From Advenella kashmirensis W13003 (GTDB lineage Bacteria > Pseudomonadota > Gammaproteobacteria > Burkholderiales > Burkholderiaceae_B), in contig NZ_KI650980.1 of the NCBI RefSeq assembly GCF_000506985.1, positions 124,001 through 188,000 on the forward strand: a stretch of 64,000 nucleotides of DNA, read 5' to 3'. Position 1 is the first letter of the stretch. Each line of letters begins with the position of its first letter. The notes under the pieces are model-generated. The model saw only the letters and a list, made by a program, of their open reading frames with translations. It was not told the DNA's origin and did no database searches. Made by a program: the position numbers and the translations under genes. Positions 34,803 to 42,534 of this stretch are shown in pieces.

Positions 34803-35290
34803 GTGGATTAGTATTGAAAGCAAGGCATGGCCTAGGGGAAAAAGTGTGCGCAGAAGCGCTGGTTGCCAAAGATGGGTTCTCTGCGAGATATGATTTAAAT
34901 CGCTGGGAAGGGGTTTTCTCGCGACCGGCGCATAAACTGGTGGGTTATTCGTATGTCGGGAGGATACTGGTTCTTGACACAGCCAAAGGCGGTGTGGCCA
35001 GCGCCTGGATGCTTCACGAAATGCAATCTCGCAATATGGCGCCTGTGGCGATTGTTTTTAACACTGTCAATCCGATCCTCGCACAGGGCGCAGCGCTTGG
35101 TGGCATTACGATGCTCGCGGGCTTTGATATTGACGTCACCCAGGCGGTTCCGCACGGAGCGACTCTTGAACTGGACCCGGCAAAGAAAACGCTGCGTGTT
35201 GTGCGTGAAGCTGATGGGGTACCGGTATCCGCTCAGTTTTCACACGGGCAAAGAGAAGCGTCACCCATACACATCTCACCCAGAAATTGA
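34799..35290 (+). CDS. aconitase X small (swivel) subunit, DUF126
   Basis: This 163-residue protein is the swivelling-domain partner of the gene before it. It reads VGRILVLDTAKGGVASAWMLHEM, with core DTAKGGVASAWML, then MAPVAIVFNTVNPILAQGAALGG. In fused or archaeal forms this domain completes the active site; a Ser in the VAS motif is in the region thought to contribute. The overlapping ATGA at 34799-34802 implies coupled translation and a 1:1 complex. The GntR gene starts 161 bases downstream. The substrate is unknown. Confidence 0.87.
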   Translation: MSGLVLKARHGLGEKVCAEALVAKDGFSARYDLNRWEGVFSRPAHKLVGYSYVGRILVLDTAKGGVASAWMLHEMQSRNMAPVAIVFNTVNPILAQGAALGGITMLAGFDIDVTQAVPHGATLELDPAKKTLRVVREADGVPVSAQFSHGQREASPIHISPRN

Positions 35291-35451
35291 TATTGGCGCG
35301 CCAATGGCGGCGTCAGCACTGGCGCAAATGAGAGAAGCCCAGGCAGGATGTATCTGCGCGATCAGGCCTGGCTACAATGCCAGGTTGGCTGATCACTGCA
35401 TGGAATTTGTTATGATGATTCCTTACATCTTAATACAATGTGAGTAAATCC

Positions 35452-36258
35452 ATGAATGCCAGGCCAGATTTTATCTCTACGTTAAGGCGGACGTCGCTGG
35501 ACAGCAAGTCTTCCGAACCCCTATATATGCAATTGGCGACGTTAATTACCTCGGCAATTGCAGAAGGCGTATTCAGTCAGGGCCAGCAGCTTCCGACAGA
35601 GTCTGAATTAACGGAGGCTTGTGGGGTAAGCCGGGTTACGGTTCGTCAGGCGTTTCAGCTATTGATTCAGAATGGGCAAATTGTCTCCCGGAGAGGCAAG
35701 GGTACTTTTGTTGCACGCCTGAATGTTCAGCACGATTTGTCCGGATTGCAAGGTTTTCTCGAGGTGCTCAGAAGCCAGGGGGTAGAACCCGAGACAGAGT
35801 TGCTTGAATTCTCTGCTTCTGCCGGCAGGAAAGACCTATCCCGGCCGCACAATACGAACTTACCAGTGCGTTTGCGTCGTCGATATCGGGTCGATGGCGA
35901 AGCATTCGCAGTAGTGGAAGCCTACATGCCTCCGGCTGCTGGACAGGTCGGGTTTGAACGCGCAGAATATCTCTCCGTTTATGAGATACTGAAGAATTTC
36001 CTGGGGATATCGGTCGCTCGGGCCGATGTATCGATCCAGTGCGCCAGGCCGAGCTCCAGAATACTGAAGGAATTGGATCTCGACCCTAAAAGCCAAGTGT
36101 TGATCATGAGTCGCTCGTCGTTCAACGCTGCCAATGTAATATGCGAGCATATGAGAATTTATATCGTACCGGAGCGATACACCTTCAAAATGAGCGTGGC
36201 GGGGCCGTTGAATTTGGCAAGCAGCGTTTCTCCAAATATATTGAATGTGAGTGAGTAA
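35452..36258 (+). CDS. GntR-family (HutC/UTRA) transcriptional regulator
   Basis: This protein of 268 residues (from ATG 35452; GTG 35440 adds four) has a GntR winged helix, LYMQLATLITSAIAEGVFSQGQQLPTESELTEACGVSRVTVRQAFQLL, recognisable by GQQLPTESEL and VSRVTVRQAF. It is followed by a UTRA effector domain ending SRSSFNAANVICEHMRIYIVP. Its neighbours are aconitase X genes, and the perfect TTGTATTAATACAA site lies before them, with a half site at 35430-35438 overlapping its own leader. It therefore probably represses the aconitase X operon and itself. The effector is unknown. Confidence 0.9.
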   Translation: MNARPDFISTLRRTSLDSKSSEPLYMQLATLITSAIAEGVFSQGQQLPTESELTEACGVSRVTVRQAFQLLIQNGQIVSRRGKGTFVARLNVQHDLSGLQGFLEVLRSQGVEPETELLEFSASAGRKDLSRPHNTNLPVRLRRRYRVDGEAFAVVEAYMPPAAGQVGFERAEYLSVYEILKNFLGISVARADVSIQCARPSSRILKELDLDPKSQVLIMSRSSFNAANVICEHMRIYIVPERYTFKMSVAGPLNLASSVSPNILNVSE

Positions 36259-36330
36259 AAACTGCTTTCGTTGCTACGCCGTCATGCGGTGCGTGAAAAA
36301 GCAGCGCGTTATTAAACGGGAGGAATTGCC

Positions 36331-37092
36331 ATGGAAAAAGGCGATGAACAGCGAGTGCTCCGCTCCCTGAGAATCATGGAAGCAATCGTGGGCACCTCTA
36401 TGCCGATGAGTCTGGCGCAACTGGCCGCAAAAACCAATATTCCTAAAGCGAGCGTGGCAAGAAATGTGGAGGCCCTGATCAATTCGGGCTACGTGGCGCT
36501 CATACCAGACAGACGAGAATTGATACCAGGCCCTCGGGCTGTGAGCATGAGCATAGGGGTATTGGGTAATGGCCATTTCCGGCGGGAATGCCGGGCGATT
36601 CTGCGCAAACTGGTGCAAATGACAGGTGAAACCTGTAATTTCACGGTCCTGGATGGAGATCAGGTCAAATACATAGAAAGAGTCCAGACAAAGATGCCTT
36701 TGCAGGTTCATCTTGAAGCCGGCACTCGGGCTCCGTTATATTGCACGGCAGGGGGAAAGTTGTTCTTATCAAATATGACCCAACCGGTTCGTGAGAGCAT
36801 TCTCATGACGCTGCAGCTGGACGCCCTGACAGAAAGAACGATCACTGACCCCATTGCTTTGAACCGGGAGCTGGATCGTGTACAAAAACTCGGATACGGT
36901 GTCGATAACCAGGAATTTATTTTCGGGATGATCGGTATGGCAGTCCCCGTCAAAACGTCCAAGGCAGGAGTAACCGTTGCCGCCCTGGTATGTCATGCCA
37001 CCGTTGCACGCACTTCCATAGTTCAGCTTGAAAAACATCTCCCCGCATTCCGGAGCGCCGCCTTAGAACTCTCCGCCTTGATTTTGCAATGA
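36331..37092 (+). CDS. IclR-family transcriptional regulator
   Basis: This 253-residue protein begins VLRSLRIMEAIVGTSMPMSLAQLA then IPKASVARNVEALINSGYV, an IclR winged helix. Its effector domain has ETCNFTVLDGDQVKYIERVQ and APLYCTAGGKLFLSNM. GGGAGGAA precedes ATG 36331. It is 181 bases upstream of the third GMC gene on the same strand, so it likely controls the GMC-MFS-decarboxylase group at 37274-41505. It is only moderately like the IclR at 18110. The effector is unknown. Confidence 0.9.
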   Translation: MEKGDEQRVLRSLRIMEAIVGTSMPMSLAQLAAKTNIPKASVARNVEALINSGYVALIPDRRELIPGPRAVSMSIGVLGNGHFRRECRAILRKLVQMTGETCNFTVLDGDQVKYIERVQTKMPLQVHLEAGTRAPLYCTAGGKLFLSNMTQPVRESILMTLQLDALTERTITDPIALNRELDRVQKLGYGVDNQEFIFGMIGMAVPVKTSKAGVTVAALVCHATVARTSIVQLEKHLPAFRSAALELSALILQ

Positions 37093-37273
37093 CACTCTCC
37101 CTGTGTAGAAAATAGCATGACGAGTCGACGCTCGCTTCACCGGTAATGAGATGATATTGCAATGTTTTGTCCCATTAATTGCTAATAAAGCAGTAAACCC
37201 AAGCCTGATATTCCCGCACTCACTATAGTTTGGAAAAAACGAACACATAGGGCGTTTATCAGGAGACTCAGTT

Positions 37274-38878
37274 TTGAATAAAGAAGTGGATTACATTATT
37301 GTCGGTGCCGGTTCTGCCGGTTGTGTCTTGGCGAATCGCCTGACCGCCGATGGCAAACATACCGTCCTGCTGCTTGAGGCAGGACCTGCTGACCGCTATC
37401 CCTGGATACACATTCCTATCGGTTACGCGAAGACGATGTTTCACGAACGCTACAATTGGGGATTCAGGACCGAACCCGAATTGCATCTGGGAGGACGATC
37501 GATTTACCAGCCCCGCGGGAAGGTACTTGGGGGATCCAGCTCGATCAACGGGCTGATGTATATACGGGGTCAGCAGCAAGACTACGACCATTGGGCCAGG
37601 CTTGGCAATGAAAAATGGGGCTGGGACCAGTGCTTGCCCTATTTCCGCAAACTGGAACACAATGATCTGGGCGCAGGTGCCACCCGAGGCGCTAGTGGGC
37701 CGCTATGGGCGAGCACGGTGCCAGGCGGCGGAAAGCTTGCGGATGCTTTTATCGAAGCCGGTGCGTGCCTGGGTGTACCAAAAGTAAATGACTTCAATTC
37801 TGGCCCGCAGGAAGGCGTCGGATATTACCAATTGACGACCCGCAAGGGATTTCGTTGTTCTACCGCGACCGCTTATTTGAAACCGGTCAGAGCTCGTAAA
37901 AATCTGTCTGTTGAAGTCAATGCTCACGTTACAAAAGTTGTATTCGATGGTTCCAGAGCGGTTGGTATTGATTACTCTCAGGGGCGTTCCATGCATACCG
38001 TCAAAGCGCGCAAGGAGGTGCTGCTTTGTGCGGGTGCGCTTCAATCCCCTCAACTGCTTCAATTATCAGGTATCGGATGCGCGCGCCATTTAAATGAACT
38101 TGGTATTCCTGTTATCGCCAATTTACCTGGCGTAGGCGAAAATCTGCAGGACCACTTCCAGGTTCGGCTGATGTATGAGGTAAGCGAGCCAATCACGACA
38201 AATGACGCCTTGCGCTCCGTCGCAGGTCGAATTGGCATGGGACTGCAATGGCTTTGCAGTAGAAAGGGACCGCTGGCAGTAGGCATCAATGTTGCAGGTA
38301 TGTTCTGTCGTGTCATGCCCGAAAGCGAAACGCCTGATGTGCAATTTCATTTTGGAACGCTTTCTGCTGACCATGCTGCGGGCAAACCCCATTCTTTTTC
38401 TGGATGCACCTATTCTGTTTGTCAGTTAAGACCGCAGTCGCGCGGTCAAGTCCGCCTCAAGTCTCGCGATCCTATGGAACATCCTGCGATTAAGTTCAAT
38501 TATCTGGAGGCCGAATACGATCAGCGGGTTACTGTGGAAGCGGTCAAATTCGCCCGCCAGATGGCAAGTGCTGCTCCTCTTCGCAAGCTCATGAAGCAGG
38601 AATTCAAGCCAGGTGCGCAGGTTCAAACCGATGATGACATTCTGGCGTTTTGCAGGGAAAACGGCACCACCATATTCCATCCTTCCGGGACCGCGCGTAT
38701 GGGAGATATCAATGATCCACAGGCCGTCGTAGATGAGAAGTTGAACGTGCTGGGCGTGACCGGCCTGCGTATCGTTGATTGTTCAGTCATGCCCACTCTA
38801 ATTTCGGGAAATACCAATGTTCCTACGGTGATGATTGCCGAGAAGGCGGCTGACATGATTCTGGAAGACTCATGCTAG
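37274..38878 (+). CDS. GMC-family oxidoreductase (choline dehydrogenase-like)
   Basis: This 534-residue GMC flavoprotein starts with TTG at 37274, with AGGAGA 7 bases ahead. Motifs are YIIVGAGSAGCVLANRLTA, GKVLGGSSSINGLMYIRG, CAGALQSPQLLQLSGIG, and the active-site pair FHPSGTARMG (His) and GNTNVPTVM (Asn). It probably oxidises an alcohol to an aldehyde. It is 63 bases before an MHS-type transporter gene and downstream of an IclR regulator. It is the third GMC enzyme in 14 kb. The substrate is unknown. Confidence 0.92.
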   Translation: MNKEVDYIIVGAGSAGCVLANRLTADGKHTVLLLEAGPADRYPWIHIPIGYAKTMFHERYNWGFRTEPELHLGGRSIYQPRGKVLGGSSSINGLMYIRGQQQDYDHWARLGNEKWGWDQCLPYFRKLEHNDLGAGATRGASGPLWASTVPGGGKLADAFIEAGACLGVPKVNDFNSGPQEGVGYYQLTTRKGFRCSTATAYLKPVRARKNLSVEVNAHVTKVVFDGSRAVGIDYSQGRSMHTVKARKEVLLCAGALQSPQLLQLSGIGCARHLNELGIPVIANLPGVGENLQDHFQVRLMYEVSEPITTNDALRSVAGRIGMGLQWLCSRKGPLAVGINVAGMFCRVMPESETPDVQFHFGTLSADHAAGKPHSFSGCTYSVCQLRPQSRGQVRLKSRDPMEHPAIKFNYLEAEYDQRVTVEAVKFARQMASAAPLRKLMKQEFKPGAQVQTDDDILAFCRENGTTIFHPSGTARMGDINDPQAVVDEKLNVLGVTGLRIVDCSVMPTLISGNTNVPTVMIAEKAADMILEDSC

Positions 38879-38941
38879 TTTGCGGGTGATTTTATTCGGG
38901 CAATCGTAATCAATATAAAAATCTTAAATCGGGAGACAAAT

Positions 38942-40309
38942 ATGCAATCTGACAAAAAGGCGCTGCGTAGAGTAGCAATGGCCAGCGTGATCGGGGCCAC
39001 CATAGAGTGGTACGATTTTTTCCTGTACGGAATCGTTGCGGGAATCGTTTTCAATAAATTGTATTTTCCGGCGGGCGACCCCACGATCAACACGCTACTT
39101 GCGTACGCCACTTTTGCCGTAGGCTTTGCAGCAAGGCCTATTGGTGGCATTGTTTTCGGCCATTTCGGTGACAGAGTTGGAAGAAAGAGCATGCTGATCA
39201 TTACGCTTGTCATCATGGGTCTGTCGACATTTGCGATGGGGGTCATACCGACTTTTGAGCAAATCGGGTATTGGGCACCGGCACTGTTGATTTTATGCCG
39301 GGTAGTCCAGGGTATCGGCCTGGGTGGCGAGTGGGGAGGAGCGATTCTGATGGCCTACGAGTTTGCGCCGACATCCAAACGTGGCTTCTATGCCAGTCTG
39401 CCGCAAGTTGGACTTTCGCTCGGCGTATTATTGTCCGCTGGCTATTTGGGTCTGATGTCGGCAATACTTACTGATGAACAATTTATGCTCTGGGGATGGA
39501 GGGTAGGGTTCATTGTATCCTGTGGCTTGGTTTTTTTCGGCTTGTGGATTCGTTTGAAAATAGTTGAAACTCCCGATTTTTCCAAGGTCAAGGAAAAAAA
39601 TAAGGAAGCTGCCATTCCGTTCTTCGACATGATTAAGCGCTATCCGCGCAATACGTTATTGGGGCTGGGCGCAAGACATATCGATGGTGTATTTTTCAAT
39701 ATTTTCAGTGTCTTTTCCATCAACTATCTGACACAGACGCTGCACTTTCCGCGCGATACATCTTTAATCGGCGTCATGATCGGCGCTGTCACGCTGACCG
39801 TCTTCATTCCCGTCTTTGGGCATCTTTCCGACAAATTGGGTCGCATTCGTCTATATGGTTGGGCCTCACTGATCACCGCAGCCAGCTGTTTTCCGGCATT
39901 CTGGCTTATGCAAAGTGCAAACGGGAATATCTATCTAGTATGGCTGGCAATTGCTGTACCGTTTGGAGTGATTTACGCTGCAGTGTATGGGACCGTTTCT
40001 TCCTTTCTTTGCGATTTATATGATGCCAGGGTCAGGTACACCGGTATCTCGTTTGTGTATCAATTTTCAAGTGTAACGGCTGGCGGGCTCACGCCCATCA
40101 TTGCGACGATGCTGCTTGCGACAGGCAACGGCGATCCTATTTATATTTGTGCCTATGTACTTGCAAGCGGGATTCTTTCGGCGTTATGCACCTACCTTAT
40201 CGGTCGCGGAGATAAAGCGACACCTAGTCCCGAAGCGTTCAGTTCGGAGCCGGGTCAATATCGAATCCCGCAAGCAGACTCAACCCGCATTACGAATCCG
40301 ACTTTATAA
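38942..40309 (+). CDS. MFS transporter, metabolite:H+ symporter (MHS) type
   Basis: This 455-residue integral membrane protein with about 12 hydrophobic segments has the MHS subfamily N-terminus, ASVIGATIEWYDFFLYG, with core GATIEWYDFFLY, and FGHFGDRVGRKSMLI as motif A. CRVVQGIGLGGEWGGA is also characteristic. MHS members import dicarboxylates, betaines, proline or aromatic acids with protons. It is 63 bases after the GMC gene and 14 bases before the decarboxylase genes, so it likely imports the compound they process. Unlike the Bugs, it is a complete transporter. The exact substrate is unknown. Confidence 0.92.
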   Translation: MQSDKKALRRVAMASVIGATIEWYDFFLYGIVAGIVFNKLYFPAGDPTINTLLAYATFAVGFAARPIGGIVFGHFGDRVGRKSMLIITLVIMGLSTFAMGVIPTFEQIGYWAPALLILCRVVQGIGLGGEWGGAILMAYEFAPTSKRGFYASLPQVGLSLGVLLSAGYLGLMSAILTDEQFMLWGWRVGFIVSCGLVFFGLWIRLKIVETPDFSKVKEKNKEAAIPFFDMIKRYPRNTLLGLGARHIDGVFFNIFSVFSINYLTQTLHFPRDTSLIGVMIGAVTLTVFIPVFGHLSDKLGRIRLYGWASLITAASCFPAFWLMQSANGNIYLVWLAIAVPFGVIYAAVYGTVSSFLCDLYDARVRYTGISFVYQFSSVTAGGLTPIIATMLLATGNGDPIYICAYVLASGILSALCTYLIGRGDKATPSPEAFSSEPGQYRIPQADSTRITNPTL

Positions 40310-40323
40310 AGGAGAAGGTATAC

Positions 40324-40860
40324 ATGCACAGTCTCGACTCTAGATACTCAGTTGGCGCCACCCAATTCATTAGAACATTCAGGGAAAACAATATTCAGTT
40401 TGTGACAACCGTACCGGATATGCTGCAAATTGCTTTGCATCAGGAACTCGAGAACCCGATACATGAGATCAGAAGCATCAATTGTACGACTGAAGATCAG
40501 GCGATAGAAACGGCAGCAGGGATTTATGCCGGTGGCAAACGGTGTGCGGTGCTGATCCAGAATCAGGGTTTTTACGCCGCCATAAATAGCATTCGAGCAC
40601 TGGGACTGGATGGACATATCCCCCTTTTACTTGTGATCGGACAATTCGGAAGAGAGTTTGCCAATCTGGGGCATGATCCTCGCCTGTCGAATCGTTTGAT
40701 GGTCAGAATGCTCGAACCTGTCCTTGAAACGCTGGGCATCCCTTACCAACGCCTGGAGAGTGAGAATGATACAAACAATATTGATATCGCCTGCAAAACC
40801 GCGTTTGAACGTAATGGACCCTCGGCACTGCTCGTCGGCCATTTCGTCTCTTTCAGTTGA
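40324..40860 (+). CDS. sulfopyruvate decarboxylase-like, alpha (N-terminal) subunit
   Basis: This 178-residue protein is the pyrimidine-binding half of a split thiamine-diphosphate decarboxylase. It reads FVTTVPDMLQIALHQEL, CTTEDQAIETAAGIYAGGK (Glu57 in TTEDQ is the likely activating Glu), and LIQNQGFYAAINSI. Homologues include the alpha subunits of sulfopyruvate decarboxylase (ComD) and of phosphonopyruvate-type enzymes. GGAGAA precedes ATG 40324. It needs the partner encoded at 40903. Sulfopyruvate is converted to sulfoacetaldehyde in known members; whether that holds here is unproven, but the sulfatase-rich locus makes it attractive. Confidence 0.82.
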   Translation: MHSLDSRYSVGATQFIRTFRENNIQFVTTVPDMLQIALHQELENPIHEIRSINCTTEDQAIETAAGIYAGGKRCAVLIQNQGFYAAINSIRALGLDGHIPLLLVIGQFGREFANLGHDPRLSNRLMVRMLEPVLETLGIPYQRLESENDTNNIDIACKTAFERNGPSALLVGHFVSFS

Positions 40861-40902
40861 ACCCAGCCTGGACTATTTACACTCGACTTAGGAATCCATG
40901 AA

Positions 40903-41505
40903 ATGACAATGACCGCTGAACAAGTCGTCTCCATTACAGAATCTTTGCGCGTCGATGCTGTCGTCGTGTTCACGATGGGGGCCATGAACGAGTACGATCG
41001 ACTACCTGCCAATGATCTGAACGTTGCTTGCGTGCCGTTGATGGGCGGCGCTGCGTCTTTGGGGCTGGGTATTGCTTTAGCCTGCCCGGACCGCAAAGTG
41101 GTCGTCCTGGATGGCGATGCGAGTCTGCTGATGGAACTGGGCGGATTGGTATCGGTCGCCACGGCAGCACCCCAAAATCTTATTCACATCGTATTGAATA
41201 ATGGCGTTCAGTTTGCAGGCTTGGGCAATCTTCGCACACCGGGTGCTGCAAGCGTTGATTTTGAGGCAATGGCTAATGCAGCTCGCTACCACAGCACAGT
41301 GCGATGTTCGACGGCCGAGACATTCTCGCAAGAATTGAAAAATAAGTGGAAGCGACCCGGTCCGCATTTTATTGAAGCGATAACAGAGTATGGAGAAGCG
41401 ACACTCGGTCGGAAGATTCATTCACTTGAAATGACCGATCACCGATTCAGCAGAATGGGAGAAGAGCTTAGGAGAATTCGGAAATTTATGGTGAATGAAA
41501 TTTAA
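40903..41505 (+). CDS. sulfopyruvate decarboxylase-like, beta (C-terminal) subunit
   Basis: This 200-residue protein is the diphosphate-binding half of the split enzyme. It reads VPLMGGAASLGLGIALACPD, VVVLDGDASLLMELGGLVS and HIVLNNGVQFAGLGN, quoted as cores. The usual GDG of the thiamine-diphosphate motif is GDA here; some related enzymes use GDA too, so activity is not excluded. It follows the alpha subunit by 42 bases and ends the GMC-MFS-decarboxylase group, which converges with the DUF202 pair at 41514. The reaction is probably removal of CO2 from a small anionic 2-oxoacid. Confidence 0.82.
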   Translation: MTMTAEQVVSITESLRVDAVVVFTMGAMNEYDRLPANDLNVACVPLMGGAASLGLGIALACPDRKVVVLDGDASLLMELGGLVSVATAAPQNLIHIVLNNGVQFAGLGNLRTPGAASVDFEAMANAARYHSTVRCSTAETFSQELKNKWKRPGPHFIEAITEYGEATLGRKIHSLEMTDHRFSRMGEELRRIRKFMVNEI

Positions 41506-41513
41506 AACCAGTA

Positions 41514-41843
41514 TCAAATCACACTAAAACGATTGACGATTATAAAGAGAATATTGCTCATGGCGGCGGCCAGTCCGATCAGCGTCACGCTTCTGATTGA
41601 GGCAATGGGCAAAGGGATTGGAAATAGATTGAGCGCCAGCCCTTTGGCTCGAAAGACGCCATATACGAATGTGATAATAGTGGCTATTAACAGTATGCCG
41701 GTTAAAATGGCAAGAAAAATCGATGCGTTCATGTAAGCCGAACGCATGGTGACAAATCCATTCAGCAGCAATACAGCGGAGGTACGTCGCCATGCCAGGG
41801 ACGTACGTTCTGGCTGCAGGCCGGGGTCTTTAAGTGTCGCCAT
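41514..41843 (-). CDS. DUF202 inner-membrane protein
   Basis: This 109-residue protein begins DPGLQPERTSLAWRRTSAVLLLN, with the DUF202 core ERTSLAWRRT, and has three hydrophobic segments spanning roughly residues 22-40, 45-65 and 80-103. Such proteins are small membrane proteins of unknown function, often in tandem pairs as here. It starts 9 bases after the stop of the DUF202 gene at 41853. It converges with the decarboxylase operon, so it is probably unrelated to that pathway. Confidence 0.85.
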   Translation of the reverse strand: MATLKDPGLQPERTSLAWRRTSAVLLLNGFVTMRSAYMNASIFLAILTGILLIATIITFVYGVFRAKGLALNLFPIPLPIASIRSVTLIGLAAAMSNILFIIVNRFSVI

Positions 41844-41852
41844 TATTTACAC

Positions 41853-42212
41853 TCAAAGGAATGACTTTATTAGCAGGATGACCAAAACCAGAGCCGTCCC
41901 CATTCCACCCAGAGCAAGCAGACCCAAAGCAGGGGATCGGGGCAGCGTTCGTTTCAGTCGCATCGCTAATTCGACATCTCGCCAATGAATATATGCAACG
42001 ATAAACAATACACCTGCTAACACGCATAAACCAAGTGCAATTGCGAAAATAATGACCGGAGAAGCTAAGTTATGCGCGAATTGGTCCAGTAGCACGCCAG
42101 CTGCCAATATTGCCAAAGCGGTACGGACCCACGCCAGGAATGTGCGCTCATTAGCAAGTGTGAATCGGTAGTCGGGCTCTTCACCCATTTCGCGCCAATT
42201 TGAGTTTTTCAT
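41853..42212 (-). CDS. DUF202 (YidH-like) inner-membrane protein
   Basis: This 119-residue protein reads FTLANERTFLAWVRTALAILAAGVLLD, with core NERTFLAWVRTALA, and has three hydrophobic segments typical of YidH. It is the first of a two-gene operon with 41514-41843. Function is unknown in the family; a membrane role is all that can be said. Its promoter region faces the candidate small RNA at 42354. Confidence 0.88.
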   Translation of the reverse strand: MKNSNWREMGEEPDYRFTLANERTFLAWVRTALAILAAGVLLDQFAHNLASPVIIFAIALGLCVLAGVLFIVAYIHWRDVELAMRLKRTLPRSPALGLLALGGMGTALVLVILLIKSFL

Positions 42213-42318
42213 TGTAAGTTACGTCTTAGAAAATATGAATGAAAGTGCTAGTTCAAAGTAGGATTTCGTGATTGCTTAGTAAAAGGTCGGTTAGCACTTA
42301 GTGGTTCTCCTGAAACTA

Positions 42319-42347
42319 TTGACTTATTGAAATTAAGTCGGTATCTT
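42319..42347 (+). promoter_or_regulatory. sigma-70-like promoter of a candidate small RNA
   Basis: TTGACT (42319-42324) and TATCTT (42342-42347) are separated by exactly 17 bases on the plus strand. No plus-strand protein gene follows before the terminator at 42453-42474. Transcription would start near 42354. Confidence 0.45.
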
Positions 42348-42353
42348 AGCCGC

Positions 42354-42474
42354 ACTAGCTAACAGAATTCTTAATCGCTGTTAGCTGATTCCATCACTCA
42401 TTGGGTTGCATTTTAGTCTTGGGCTAATCCTTTTTCTGCAATCCAATTTTTTGCGGCTACGGCCGCTTTTTTTT
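42354..42474 (+). ncRNA. candidate structured small RNA, about 120 nt
   Basis: Downstream of a plus-strand promoter (42319-42347) lie three hairpins. AGCTAACAG (42357-42365) pairs perfectly with CTGTTAGCT (42378-42386). ATTGGGTTGCA (42400-42410) pairs with TGCAATCCAAT (42437-42447) with one G-U pair. GCGGC (42453-42457) pairs with GCCGC (42462-42466), followed by eight T residues, making an intrinsic terminator. All adjacent genes are on the minus strand, so this plus-strand terminator serves no known gene. No long open frame is present. I recognise no known RNA family. It could instead be an antisense leader or a chance arrangement. Confidence 0.5.
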
Positions 42475-42534
42475 GAATGACGAAATTAACTCTATAGTCC
42501 TAGTAGTCATCAATCCATATCTAAACCTTTGACG

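Noticed and set aside
41533-41988. plus-strand frames across the DUF202 pair
   Set aside because: Both lie opposite clear DUF202 genes and lack ribosome sites.
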